Positions 6,147 to 13,270 of a stretch of DNA of 13,270 nucleotides are shown here, in pieces. The position numbers and the translations under genes are program-made. The stretch is taken from NCBI GenBank assembly GCA_021323495.1, contig JAJQJO010000130.1, positions 1 through 13,270 of the forward strand, written 5' to 3'. The notes under the pieces were generated by a model, which did not search any database, had not been told where the DNA came from, and saw nothing but the letters and a program-made list of their open reading frames with translations. The DNA comes from Cellvibrio sp. (lineage in GTDB: Bacteria; Pseudomonadota; Gammaproteobacteria; Pseudomonadales; Cellvibrionaceae). The stretch's first letter is position 1; every line of letters starts with the position of its first letter.

Positions 6147-8069
6147 ATGAGTATTTTTAGCCATTACCGCGAGCGTTTTGAAACTACCCAGCAGGAAGAA
6201 CTGACGATTAAGGAATATCTTGAACTTTGTAAAAAAGATCCCAGCGTCTACGCTTCTGCCGCCGAGCGTATGCTCATGGCGATCGGTGAGCCAGAGATGG
6301 TTGATACTTCACAAGATGCCCGTCTCAGCCGGATTTTTTCTAACAAAATTATGAAGCGCTATAAAGTTTTTAATGAATTTTATGGTATGGAAGAGTGCAT
6401 ACAGCAAATAGTGTCGTTTTTCAAACACGCGGCTCAAGGTCTGGAGGAAAAGAAACAAATTCTATATTTGCTTGGCCCGGTGGGCGGTGGTAAGTCCTCA
6501 CTTGCCGAAATGCTTAAATCCCTAATGGAAAAAATGCCTATTTATTGTATTAAAGGATCACCCGTTTTTGAATCTCCTTTGGGATTGTTCAACCCTGATG
6601 AAGATGGAAAAATTCTCGAGGAAGATTACGGTATACCGCGCCGTTATATTAAAACTATCATGTCACCTTGGGCTGCCAAACGCCTACACGAATTCCATGG
6701 TGATATTACCCAGTTCAAAGTAGTAAAAATGTATCCGTCAATTCTTAACCAGATTGCGATTACCAAAACTGAACCGGGCGATGAAAACAACCAGGATATC
6801 TCCTCCCTGGTGGGTAAGGTAGATATTCGTCAGTTGGAAGAGTTTCCCCAAAACGATCCCGACGCCTACAGTTTCAGCGGCGGTTTGTGCCGTGCCAACC
6901 AAGGCCTGATGGAATTTGTGGAGATGTTCAAGGCTCCCATCAAGGTCCTGCATCCTCTGTTGACGGCAACCCAGGAAGGTAATTTCAATAGTACCGAAGG
7001 ATTGGGTGCAATCCCATTTGATGGCATCATCCTCGCGCACTCCAATGAATCAGAGTGGCAAAATTTCCGCAATAACAAAAACAATGAAGCATTTATTGAC
7101 CGTGTTTATATTGTCAAAGTGCCTTATTGTTTACGTGTTGCCGAAGAGATGAAAATCTACGAAAAATTGCTGCAAAATTCATCGCTCTCCAAGGCCCCCT
7201 GTGCGCCGGATACCTTGCGTATGCTTGCCCAATTTTCGGTGTTATCGCGCATTAAAGAACCGGAAAATTCCAACATTTTCTCCAAAATGCGTGTCTATGA
7301 TGGCGAAAACCTTAAAGACACAGATCCGCGTGCAAAATCTTTGCAGGAATATCGGGATGCTGCCGGTGTGGATGAAGGTATGAATGGGTTGTCTACCCGT
7401 TTTGCATTTAAAATATTGTCCAAGGTATTTAATTTTGATCCCACCGAGATTGCAGCTAACCCTGTGCATTTGATGTATGTACTGGAGCAGCAAATCGAGC
7501 AGGAACAGTTCCCCAAAGAGGTGCAAGACAAGTATCTTAATGCGTTAAAAGAATTCATTTCGCCCAAATATGTCGATTTTATCGGCAAGGAAATCCAGAC
7601 CGCATATCTGGAATCCTACGCTGAGTATGGACAAAATATTTTCGACCGCTACGTTACCTATGCGGATTTCTGGATTCAGGATCAGGAATATCGTGATCCT
7701 GAAACGGGCGAAATCCTTAACCGTTCATCGCTCAATGATGAGCTCGAAAAAATCGAGAAACCAGCTGGAATCAGCAATCCGAAAGATTTTCGCAATGAAA
7801 TTGTCAATTTTGTATTGCGTGCCAAAGCAAACAACGCTGGTAAAAATCCGGATTGGCGGAGTTATGAGAAATTGCGCATTGTTATTGAGAAGAAAATGTT
7901 CTCCAATACCGAAGACTTATTGCCGGTTATTTCATTTAATGCCAAAGCTTCGGTGCAAGATAAAAAGAAACATCACGATTTTGTGCAGCGTATGGTGGAG
8001 CGCGGTTACACTGAAAAACAAGTGCGGTTGTTGTCTGAATGGTACCTGAGGGTCAGAAAGTCGCAGTAA
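6147..8069 (+). CDS. prkA: PrkA/YeaG family AAA+ serine protein kinase / protease-like ATPase
   Basis: PrkA proteins pair an AAA+ ATPase with a C-terminal kinase-like domain. They were first described as serine kinases, and B. subtilis PrkA has also been reported as an ATP-dependent protease. In enterics (YeaG) they act in stationary phase and nitrogen starvation. The protein is 640 residues, the family norm. Visible parts: Walker A GPVGGGKS at 110-117, the Walker B-like region ANQGLMEFVEMFKA at 250-263, sensor-1-like IILAHSNESEW at 294-304, FIDRV with R319 as a possible arginine finger, sensor-2-like NGLSTRF at 413-419, and the kinase-domain segment DPETGEILNRSSLNDELEKI at 517-536. GAGG lies 6 bases before the ATG. 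It heads the operon, with yeaH 72 bases downstream. The substrate is unknown. Confidence 0.95.
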   Translation: MSIFSHYRERFETTQQEELTIKEYLELCKKDPSVYASAAERMLMAIGEPEMVDTSQDARLSRIFSNKIMKRYKVFNEFYGMEECIQQIVSFFKHAAQGLEEKKQILYLLGPVGGGKSSLAEMLKSLMEKMPIYCIKGSPVFESPLGLFNPDEDGKILEEDYGIPRRYIKTIMSPWAAKRLHEFHGDITQFKVVKMYPSILNQIAITKTEPGDENNQDISSLVGKVDIRQLEEFPQNDPDAYSFSGGLCRANQGLMEFVEMFKAPIKVLHPLLTATQEGNFNSTEGLGAIPFDGIILAHSNESEWQNFRNNKNNEAFIDRVYIVKVPYCLRVAEEMKIYEKLLQNSSLSKAPCAPDTLRMLAQFSVLSRIKEPENSNIFSKMRVYDGENLKDTDPRAKSLQEYRDAAGVDEGMNGLSTRFAFKILSKVFNFDPTEIAANPVHLMYVLEQQIEQEQFPKEVQDKYLNALKEFISPKYVDFIGKEIQTAYLESYAEYGQNIFDRYVTYADFWIQDQEYRDPETGEILNRSSLNDELEKIEKPAGISNPKDFRNEIVNFVLRAKANNAGKNPDWRSYEKLRIVIEKKMFSNTEDLLPVISFNAKASVQDKKKHHDFVQRMVERGYTEKQVRLLSEWYLRVRKSQ

Positions 8070-8141
8070 TTTTTTGTGGCGTTTTTCTTATGGTTTTCTC
8101 TTGCGCGGCTCTCTTGCGTTGCCAAACGTTAAGGTTGAAGT

Positions 8142-9314
8142 ATGAGTTATATTATTGATCGACGTCTCAATGCCAAAAACAAAAGCGCCGTAAATCGCCA
8201 ACGCTTTCTGCGACGCTATCGCCACCAGATCCAAAAAGCGGTCTCTGATGCAGTAAGCGAAAGGTCAATTACCGATATCGACAAGGGAGGCAAGATCAGT
8301 ATTCCGGCGCGCGATATTAGTGAGCCGACTATTTATCACGGCCAAGGTGGTTACAACACCCGGGTATTACCCGGCAATAAACATTTTTCCGAAGGCGATA
8401 AAATTGCCCGACCAGAAGGCGGTAGCGGACAGGGCAGTGGTGGCAATGCCAGCGATTCCGGCGAAGGTATGGATGATTTTTCATTTACACTTTCACAGGA
8501 AGAATTTTTGGATTTTATGTTTGATGGTTTGGAATTGCCTAATCTTATCAAGCGACAATTGTCCGGTTTGGAAGAGTTCAAAACTGTACGAGCAGGTATC
8601 GCCAATGAAGGGCAACCGGGGCGCATCAATATTGTCCGTTCGCTCCGCTCCGCCAATATGCGTCGCATCGCACTGGCTTCTGGCAAGCGTCGCCAGTTGG
8701 AAGAGCTACAAAGGGAGCTGTTAGTCTTGGAGTCGGCCTCTGAGGAACTGCGTGATACAAAGCGTCTGGAGCAGTTGCGTGATGCTGTTGCAAAATTGGA
8801 AAAAGCCATTAGCCGTATTCCCTGGTTGGATACATTTGACCTTAAATATAATCTGCATATCAAGCAGCCTATTCCGCGTTCCAAAGCTGTCATGTTCTGC
8901 ATTATGGATGTATCCGGGTCTATGGACCAGGCAACCAAAGATATTGCCAAACGTTTTTTCATCCTGCTGTATTTGTTTTTACAGCGGAATTATGAAAAAA
9001 CGGAAATCGTTTTTATTCGCCACCACACCAGTGCCAAAGAAGTGGATGAGGATGAGTTTTTCCATTCGCGTGAAACGGGCGGCACGGTTGTGTCGAGTGC
9101 TTTACGCCTGATGGATGAGATTATTCAGGATCGCTACTCACCAGAGCAGTGGAATATCTATGGTGCGCAGGCATCAGACGGCGATAACTGGGGTGAGGAC
9201 TCGGATGTATGCCGCGATATTTTGATTGATAATCTCCTGCCTAATCAACACATCCGCGAAGTAAGTGATATTTACCCCGTGTTTCGTGAACTCTTTCATA
9301 AGAAGGTTGCATGA
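8142..9314 (+). CDS. yeaH: UPF0229 family von Willebrand A domain protein YeaH, with apparent internal deletion
   Basis: YeaH is the conserved partner of PrkA; AAA+/VWA pairs elsewhere (MoxR type) act as chaperone-like machines, so a PrkA-YeaH complex is a reasonable inference. Order of parts: N-terminal signature IDRRLNAKNKSAVNRQRFLR (5-24), a Gly/Ser-rich linker (92-108), a probable coiled coil (182-224), and a VWA domain with MIDAS residues D256, S258 and S260 (DVSGSMD), T315 (ETGGTVVSS) and D346 (AQASDGDNW). The C-terminal signature DIYPVFRELFHKK is present. Compared with E. coli YeaH (427 residues as I recall), the 390-residue protein jumps from LLP (365-367) almost directly to HIREVSDIYPVF, lacking about 36 residues that normally include a hydrophobic YYxYxE strand. 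Frame is kept. AAGG precedes the ATG, and the stop overlaps spoVR (ATGA). Confidence 0.92.
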   Translation: MSYIIDRRLNAKNKSAVNRQRFLRRYRHQIQKAVSDAVSERSITDIDKGGKISIPARDISEPTIYHGQGGYNTRVLPGNKHFSEGDKIARPEGGSGQGSGGNASDSGEGMDDFSFTLSQEEFLDFMFDGLELPNLIKRQLSGLEEFKTVRAGIANEGQPGRINIVRSLRSANMRRIALASGKRRQLEELQRELLVLESASEELRDTKRLEQLRDAVAKLEKAISRIPWLDTFDLKYNLHIKQPIPRSKAVMFCIMDVSGSMDQATKDIAKRFFILLYLFLQRNYEKTEIVFIRHHTSAKEVDEDEFFHSRETGGTVVSSALRLMDEIIQDRYSPEQWNIYGAQASDGDNWGEDSDVCRDILIDNLLPNQHIREVSDIYPVFRELFHKKVA

Positions 9315-10810
9315 ACAAACCACTGTTTGTCACATCCGAATGGAATTTTGATCTGATTCGGGAGTGCGACCAGATTCTCGGTGAAATCGCCAGAGAATTT
9401 GGTCTGGATACTTACCCCAACCAAATCGAAGTAATTAGCTCGGAACAAATGATGGATGCCTATTCATCCGTGGGAATGCCTATTGGTTACAGTCACTGGT
9501 CCTATGGTAAACAATTGCTTAGTACCGAACATTCTTATAAGCGTGGGCAAATGGGGTTGGCCTATGAGATTGTGATCAATTCAAACCCGTGCATTGCGTA
9601 CTTAATGGAAGAAAATACCATGACGATGCAGGCGCTGGTAATCGCCCATGCCTGCTACGGACACAATTCTTTTTTTAAAGGTAATTATCTATTTCGTACC
9701 TGGACGGATGCGAGTTCTATTATCGATTATTTGGTATTTGCTAAAAATTACATCAGCAAATGTGAGGAGCGTTACGGTATCGCGGCAGTGGAAGATATTC
9801 TCGATTCGTGTCACGCCTTGATGAACTACGGTGTGGATCGCTATAAGCGGCCCTATCCAATTTCCGCACATGAGGAAGAGCGCCGCCAAAGCGAGCGCGA
9901 AGAGTATTTGCGCAAGCATGTAAATGATTTGTGGCGCACCATTCCGAAAGCAGCAGCAGGTGACGCCCAAAAAAATGCACCGCGCTTTCCCGCTGAGCCA
10001 CAGGAAAATATTCTCTATTTCCTGGAAAAAAATTCTCCTTTGCTAGAGCCCTGGCAGCGGGAAGTAATCCGCATAGTGCGTAAGATAGCCCAGTATTTTT
10101 ATCCGCAACGCCAAACCCAGGTGATGAATGAGGGTTGGGCTACGTTCTGGCACTACACTCTGTTAAATGAGTTGCACGCACGTGGTTATGTTAGCGATGG
10201 TTTTATGCTGGAATTCTTGCAATCGCACACTAGCGTGGTGGCACAGCCAGCGTACGACAGCCCCTATTTTAGCGGTATAAATCCTTATACATTGGGTTTT
10301 GCAATGATGAGCGATATCCGCCGTATTTGCGAAAATCCTACCGCGGAGGACCGAGTCTGGTTCCCGGAAATTGCTGGGTCCAACTGGAAGGAAACCATGC
10401 AGTTTGCAATGAAAAATTTTAAAGATGAAAGTTTTATCTTACAATTTTTATCGCCCAAAGTAATGCGTGACTTGAAATTATTCAGCATAGTCGATGATGA
10501 TCAGCAAGATAAAATTAATGTCGATTCAATTCATAACGAAACTGGTTTTAAGCGATTGCGTGAAACTTTGGCCGGGCAATATAATCTGGGTAATCGCGAG
10601 CCTAACATTCAGGTTTATAACGTGGAAGTACGTGGCGATAGGTCGTTGACTTTGCATCACTACATGCACAACCGCCGTCCGTTGGGAGACTCAACCCATG
10701 AGGTCTTAAAGCACTTACACAGACTTTGGGGTTTCGATGTGCACCTGCATTCTGTTGATGGCAGCGAGATCAAACAGAGTTATCACTGCATACAAAATAA
10801 AACAAATTAA
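9311..10810 (+). CDS. spoVR: SpoVR family protein (YcgB)
   Basis: SpoVR proteins were named for a role in spore cortex formation in Bacillus but are widespread in non-sporulating bacteria, where they accompany PrkA and YeaH; the biochemical activity is not established. The 499-residue protein is slightly shorter than E. coli YcgB (about 510). Conserved blocks: GMPIGYSHWSYGKQ (55-68), HACYGHNSFFKGNYLF (113-128), YFYPQRQTQVMNEGWATFWH (262-281) and NPYTLGFAMMSDI (324-336). The spacing of H113, H118, E274 and H281 resembles a metal site; this is my inference. No signal peptide or membrane segment is seen, so it is cytoplasmic. The ATG overlaps the yeaH stop by four bases, so translation is probably coupled. 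In E. coli ycgB is elsewhere in the genome; here all three genes are together, as in Pseudomonas. Confidence 0.94.
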   Translation: MNKPLFVTSEWNFDLIRECDQILGEIAREFGLDTYPNQIEVISSEQMMDAYSSVGMPIGYSHWSYGKQLLSTEHSYKRGQMGLAYEIVINSNPCIAYLMEENTMTMQALVIAHACYGHNSFFKGNYLFRTWTDASSIIDYLVFAKNYISKCEERYGIAAVEDILDSCHALMNYGVDRYKRPYPISAHEEERRQSEREEYLRKHVNDLWRTIPKAAAGDAQKNAPRFPAEPQENILYFLEKNSPLLEPWQREVIRIVRKIAQYFYPQRQTQVMNEGWATFWHYTLLNELHARGYVSDGFMLEFLQSHTSVVAQPAYDSPYFSGINPYTLGFAMMSDIRRICENPTAEDRVWFPEIAGSNWKETMQFAMKNFKDESFILQFLSPKVMRDLKLFSIVDDDQQDKINVDSIHNETGFKRLRETLAGQYNLGNREPNIQVYNVEVRGDRSLTLHHYMHNRRPLGDSTHEVLKHLHRLWGFDVHLHSVDGSEIKQSYHCIQNKTN

Positions 10811-10873
10811 TTTCTTATTTGCCCTCGGTCGTTCATTTTTATTGCTTCCTTTCTTACGCTTCACTCGACAGGT

Positions 10874-10904
10874 AAAAATCCGACCGCCAAAATGCGGTCG
10901 GATT
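10874..10904 (-). terminator. Hairpin terminator, stronger for leftward transcription
   Basis: AATCCGACCGC (10877-10887) pairs perfectly over 11 bp with GCGGTCGGATT (10894-10904), loop CAAAAT. On the minus strand the stem is followed by a T-run (10878-10874), so it fits the end of the leftward methyltransferase transcript. Rightward there is only AATTCC after the stem, so it would end spoVR transcripts less well. Confidence 0.7.
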
Positions 10905-10972
10905 AATTCCGCTTTCCATTTTTCGTTGATTGTATAATTGCACAACAAATGCGCGGTTATTCGGGTTTGAAT

Positions 10973-11068
10973 ATGCAGATAGAAGTGATAGAAGATAAAA
11001 ATCACTATAGTGTATTTCCCGGATTTTTATCCTGTGGGTTGATGGCAGCTTTACCGTTAAATAAATAA
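10973..11068 (+). CDS. Possible 31-residue small protein (speculative)
   Basis: An ATG at 10973 opens 31 codons beginning MQIEVIEDKNHYSVFPGF and ending LPLNK. A perfect TATAAT lies 34 bases upstream, but there is no good -35 and no clear ribosome binding site. I recognise no family. An ORF of this size is expected by chance, so it may well be non-coding. Confidence 0.12.
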   Translation: MQIEVIEDKNHYSVFPGFLSCGLMAALPLNK

Positions 11069-11114
11069 TCAGGTAAAAGTGCTGGTAGCAGAAGACTGGT
11101 TCTGCAGCGTGCGT

Positions 11115-11837
11115 CTATCTGGTCAGTTCATACACACACATATTTACCGCTGAGGCTAAATTAAGCGATTCGATCGCACCGCAACCGTGAATGGTGAATG
11201 GCTGTGCATTCATGGTTTGCAGATTTTCACGCGGTACACCGCGCGCTTCGTTGCCAAACACATAACAATTGAAATTTTTAAAACTGCTATCGCTCAGTGC
11301 TTTGCCATTCATATCTAAAGTGGCGATAGAGTTAAAACGAGCGCTGAGTGATTCCAGAGGTACATCCAGTTCCATAGGCACATGAAAAATCGCGCCCATA
11401 CTGGAGCGTACTACTTTGGGGTTGTAGGGATCAACCGAGCCGGGGCTGAGCAGACAGCGGAAGTTGCCGAACCAGGCGAGGCTACGCAGGATGGTGCCCA
11501 AATTGCCAGGATCCTGTACTTCATGCAGATAAATCGCGCGTTCATTATGCTTGGTGGAGTTGCTGCTGGACAATATTGGCGCTACTGCAATAATCCCCTG
11601 CGGAGTTTTGGTATCTGATAATTGCGCCATGTGTTTTTCGCTGACCAGATTTTTTTTGAAGCGGCTGGTGAAGTTCTGGTAAGCCTCTGTGACAAATAAT
11701 TCGCACTCTTGCAACGCGATATTTTGATTTGCGGCTTTTTCCAGTTCCAGGATCAGGTGTTCACCCTCTACTAAAAAATGGCCAAATTCAGCGCGGTATT
11801 TTTTTTGGTGAAGTTTTTTTATATCGTCGAGTTTCAT
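11115..11837 (-). CDS. SpoU/TrmH family RNA 2'-O-ribose methyltransferase
   Basis: A SPOUT-superfamily enzyme that transfers a methyl group from S-adenosylmethionine to a ribose 2'-OH of tRNA or rRNA. The 240 residues comprise an N-terminal substrate-binding domain (about 1-90, with FLVEGEHLILEL at 21-32) and the knotted catalytic domain. Motif 1 is VQDPGNLGTILRSL at 107-120 with catalytic-type N112 and R118; motif 2 is FGNEARGVPRE at 194-204 with E197; motif 3 is IESLNLASAVNMCVYEL at 222-238 with N226. All key residues are present. The target nucleotide cannot be read from the sequence: it resembles RlmB and other SpoU paralogues and is not in the rnr-rlmB context, so I leave the symbol blank. 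The ATG at 11835-11837 has no strong ribosome binding site. It is transcribed alone. Confidence 0.9.
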   Translation of the reverse strand: MKLDDIKKLHQKKYRAEFGHFLVEGEHLILELEKAANQNIALQECELFVTEAYQNFTSRFKKNLVSEKHMAQLSDTKTPQGIIAVAPILSSSNSTKHNERAIYLHEVQDPGNLGTILRSLAWFGNFRCLLSPGSVDPYNPKVVRSSMGAIFHVPMELDVPLESLSARFNSIATLDMNGKALSDSSFKNFNCYVFGNEARGVPRENLQTMNAQPFTIHGCGAIESLNLASAVNMCVYELTR

Positions 11838-11882
11838 AACAGTTAGCTAGTCTCTGCGGTTTCAGCGAACCTGTGGATGGTA

Positions 11883-11912
11883 ATTGTACCACCAGGCGCA
11901 ATGGCAAAACAA
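11883..11912 (-). promoter_or_regulatory. Candidate promoter of the RNA methyltransferase gene
   Basis: On the minus strand TTGTTT (11912-11907), an 18-base spacer and TACAAT (11888-11883) lie about 45 bases upstream of the start. The -10 is good, the -35 only fair. Confidence 0.35.
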
Positions 11913-11969
11913 AAGCCAGGAAGATACGAATAATGAGCGCAGAACTAGCAGAGTTATAGCGGCGGGATA

Positions 11970-12005
11970 AAATCCAGTGGGAACTACGACATGGGTTCCC
12001 ACTGG
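11970..12005 (-). terminator. Intrinsic terminator of the carbohydrate-binding protein gene
   Basis: GTTCCCACTGG (11995-12005) and CCAGTGGGAAC (11974-11984) form a perfect 11-bp stem with a 10-base loop, starting 11 bases after the stop of the leftward gene. On the minus strand it is followed by ATTTTA, a short T-run. Confidence 0.75.
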
Positions 12006-12015
12006 CAAGTTTTGA

Positions 12016-13270
12016 TTATTTCGCGGTTATGACAACATCATCCACAAACAAATCAATGCCTCCGGCGGGGCCTTCAGCGTAAATAATAAAATCATTGACT
12101 ACACAATCTGCAGGAATTTCCAGGTCGCCGGTCAATGTGCTCCAGGTGCCTTCGGTTACCGCTGCGGTATTAGCAACCCAACTATAAGTTGTATCGCTGC
12201 CGCAGGTGAGTTTGCGGGTGATATTCACAGGCGCGGTGGCAGCTCCCTGAATGGTGACCGCCATACTGACCGAATAGGTTTCGCCAGCGGTGATCAGTGG
12301 TTTCAAATTATTGTAAACCGCTGGGCCATTGCCGCTGCGATTACTTAATTTCAAACTATAGCTGCCGGATTGGGCAATGTCAGTTGTTGCTGTAACAGTG
12401 CCAGCCCATGATGACCAACCATTCGTATTGCCCAACTCAAAATCACCGTTGCCCACCAGATTAGCGGTAACTATTTCGCGCACCGATACATCATCCAGAT
12501 AAATATCGATTCCACCGGCCGGGCCTTCGGCGTAAATCAGCAAATCGGTTAATTCACATTGCGGCACATCTAACTGGCCAGATAATTCAACCCAACCCAA
12601 GGCGTTGACCGTTACCGGGCTTACTAACCAGCTGTAGGAATCAGTACCGGCGCAACCGATTTTGCTGGTGATATTTACATTGGCCGAATCGGCGCCTGCG
12701 ATACTCGCCCAGAGCTTCACTACGTATTTTCCGCCAGGCTTTACCAGCGATTGTAAACTGTAAGCTGCCGGGCCATTACCGCTGCGATTACCGAGTTTTA
12801 GCGCATAGACACCATTGTGCGGATGTAGAGTGTCGGCAGTAATAGTACCGTCCCAACTAAACCAACCGCTGGTATTCCCGTTTTCAAAATTACCGTTGCC
12901 GACCAGATTGGGGCCAAAGCCCACATCTGCTTCGGGGGCATGGAATTTCACTGAGTCGAGATTGGCAACGCCGTAGGCATTATTAAATTTAATGTAAACA
13001 TCATGTTCGCCGCTGACGGCGGGCCAGGGGATGGTTAGCGTTTTTGTCGTACTCCAGCCACCGCTGGGCTCTAGATTATGTTCAGCCAAGGGTGCCGCAT
13101 CCAAACTGTCCAGATGGAAAGAGATGGAGCCTACGTCGGTATTACCTTTAAGCCAGGAAAAGCTGAGCTGGTCCCAGCCAGTTTGAAAGTTAACTTTTTT
13201 GAAGGCGATCCAATCACCGTCGTCGGTATAGGACACTACATCGCCCGAAGCGATAATACCGTTGCCGTCA
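12016..13270 (-). CDS. Modular carbohydrate-binding protein, C-terminal part: CBM6-like plus two CBM4/9-like modules (5' end outside window)
   Basis: The reading frame is open to the right edge (417 codons visible), so the N-terminal part, possibly an enzyme, is missing; the GTG at 13234-13236 is internal. The first visible module (13270 to about 12940) looks like the end of a CBM6: GDVVSYTDDGDWIAFKKVNF, PSGGWSTTKTLTIPW, GEHDVYIKFNN and ANLDSVKFH. Two tandem jelly-roll modules of CBM4/9 (CBM22) type follow, each starting NLVGNG.FE.GNT.GW, continuing NRSGNGPA, and ending IYAEGPAGGID..(V/L)DDV. Each has a matched Cys pair that could form a disulfide, in keeping with an exported protein. These modules bind plant or algal polysaccharides; the specific sugar cannot be told from this part. 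The gene ends with TAA and a terminator. Confidence 0.85.
   Translation of the reverse strand, partial: DGNGIIASGDVVSYTDDGDWIAFKKVNFQTGWDQLSFSWLKGNTDVGSISFHLDSLDAAPLAEHNLEPSGGWSTTKTLTIPWPAVSGEHDVYIKFNNAYGVANLDSVKFHAPEADVGFGPNLVGNGNFENGNTSGWFSWDGTITADTLHPHNGVYALKLGNRSGNGPAAYSLQSLVKPGGKYVVKLWASIAGADSANVNITSKIGCAGTDSYSWLVSPVTVNALGWVELSGQLDVPQCELTDLLIYAEGPAGGIDIYLDDVSVREIVTANLVGNGDFELGNTNGWSSWAGTVTATTDIAQSGSYSLKLSNRSGNGPAVYNNLKPLITAGETYSVSMAVTIQGAATAPVNITRKLTCGSDTTYSWVANTAAVTEGTWSTLTGDLEIPADCVVNDFIIYAEGPAGGIDLFVDDVVITAK
12019..12909 (-). repeat. Tandem duplication of a CBM4/9-like module
   Basis: Module A (12475-12909) and module B (12019-12462) are separated by four residues. By eye roughly half of the residues are identical, with the edges best kept (NLVGNG, NRSGNGPA, IYAEGPAGGID), and similarity is still visible in the DNA. 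The Cys pair is kept in both (195/227 and 345/378 counting from the codon at 13236). Confidence 0.85.

Larger units (their letters stand above)
10811..11114. other. Intergenic region between spoVR and the RNA methyltransferase gene
   Basis: This 304-base AT-rich stretch lies between converging genes. It contains a leftward-oriented hairpin terminator, a perfect TATAAT (10933-10938) without a good -35, a possible 31-codon ORF, and a bulged hairpin (11081-11108) just beyond the methyltransferase stop. I see no RNA gene. Confidence 0.55.

Noticed and set aside
8351..8962. 203-codon frame antisense to yeaH
   Set aside because: It lies wholly inside the well-supported yeaH gene and its Ser/Arg-rich translation reflects the complementary codons.
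10715..11005. 96-codon leftward frame over the end of spoVR
   Set aside because: It overlaps spoVR antisense, spans the terminator hairpin, has low-complexity composition and no family resemblance.
11003..11012. Ten-base perfect palindrome CACTATAGTG
   Set aside because: Too short to stand out from chance in an AT-rich gap; no second copy was seen.
11081..11108. Bulged hairpin just after the methyltransferase stop as a terminator
   Set aside because: The stem is interrupted by four bases and the following T-run is short and displaced; the hairpin at 10877-10904 is the better terminator.

Overview
The window looks like chromosomal DNA of a gammaproteobacterium. The gene order monomeric isocitrate dehydrogenase, cspD, clpS-clpA, infA, ate (bpt) and aat is the one I recall from Pseudomonas-type genomes. 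The right-hand end carries a modular carbohydrate-binding protein of the kind abundant in Cellvibrio and Saccharophagus. A Cellvibrio-like polysaccharide degrader is my best guess; this is inference from gene content and not proven by a marker gene.

Left block (1-5854): the 3' end of idh converges with cspD across a strong two-way hairpin terminator. cspD diverges from clpS-clpA, which in turn converges with infA across a second two-way terminator. Leftward of aat lie ate and infA, so aat-ate form a short operon with infA downstream under its own candidate promoter. Four of these genes form one pathway: Aat and Ate (Bpt) add Leu/Phe or Leu to protein N-termini, ClpS recognises the resulting N-degrons, and ClpA unfolds the substrate for ClpP (not in the window). 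The bacterial N-degron pathway is therefore almost complete in under 5 kb.

Middle block (5855-10810): a rightward operon prkA (yeaG) - yeaH - spoVR (ycgB). It encodes an AAA+ kinase-family/protease-like ATPase, a von Willebrand A domain partner and a SpoVR protein. A sequence resembling the sigma-S -10 element lies upstream, in keeping with the stationary-phase role of these genes in enterics. yeaH and spoVR overlap by ATGA. YeaH appears to have lost an internal block of about 36 residues near its C-terminus without losing frame. This is the most unusual thing I see, in a system whose biochemistry is still poorly understood.

Right block (10811-13270): a 304-base non-coding stretch with a hairpin terminator oriented leftward and a possible 31-codon ORF; a leftward SpoU/TrmH-family RNA methyltransferase; then the 3' part of a leftward gene that runs off the window. 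This last gene encodes the end of a CBM6-like module plus two tandem CBM4/9 (CBM22)-like modules and is followed by its own terminator.

No tRNA, rRNA, CRISPR array, insertion sequence or phage gene was seen.
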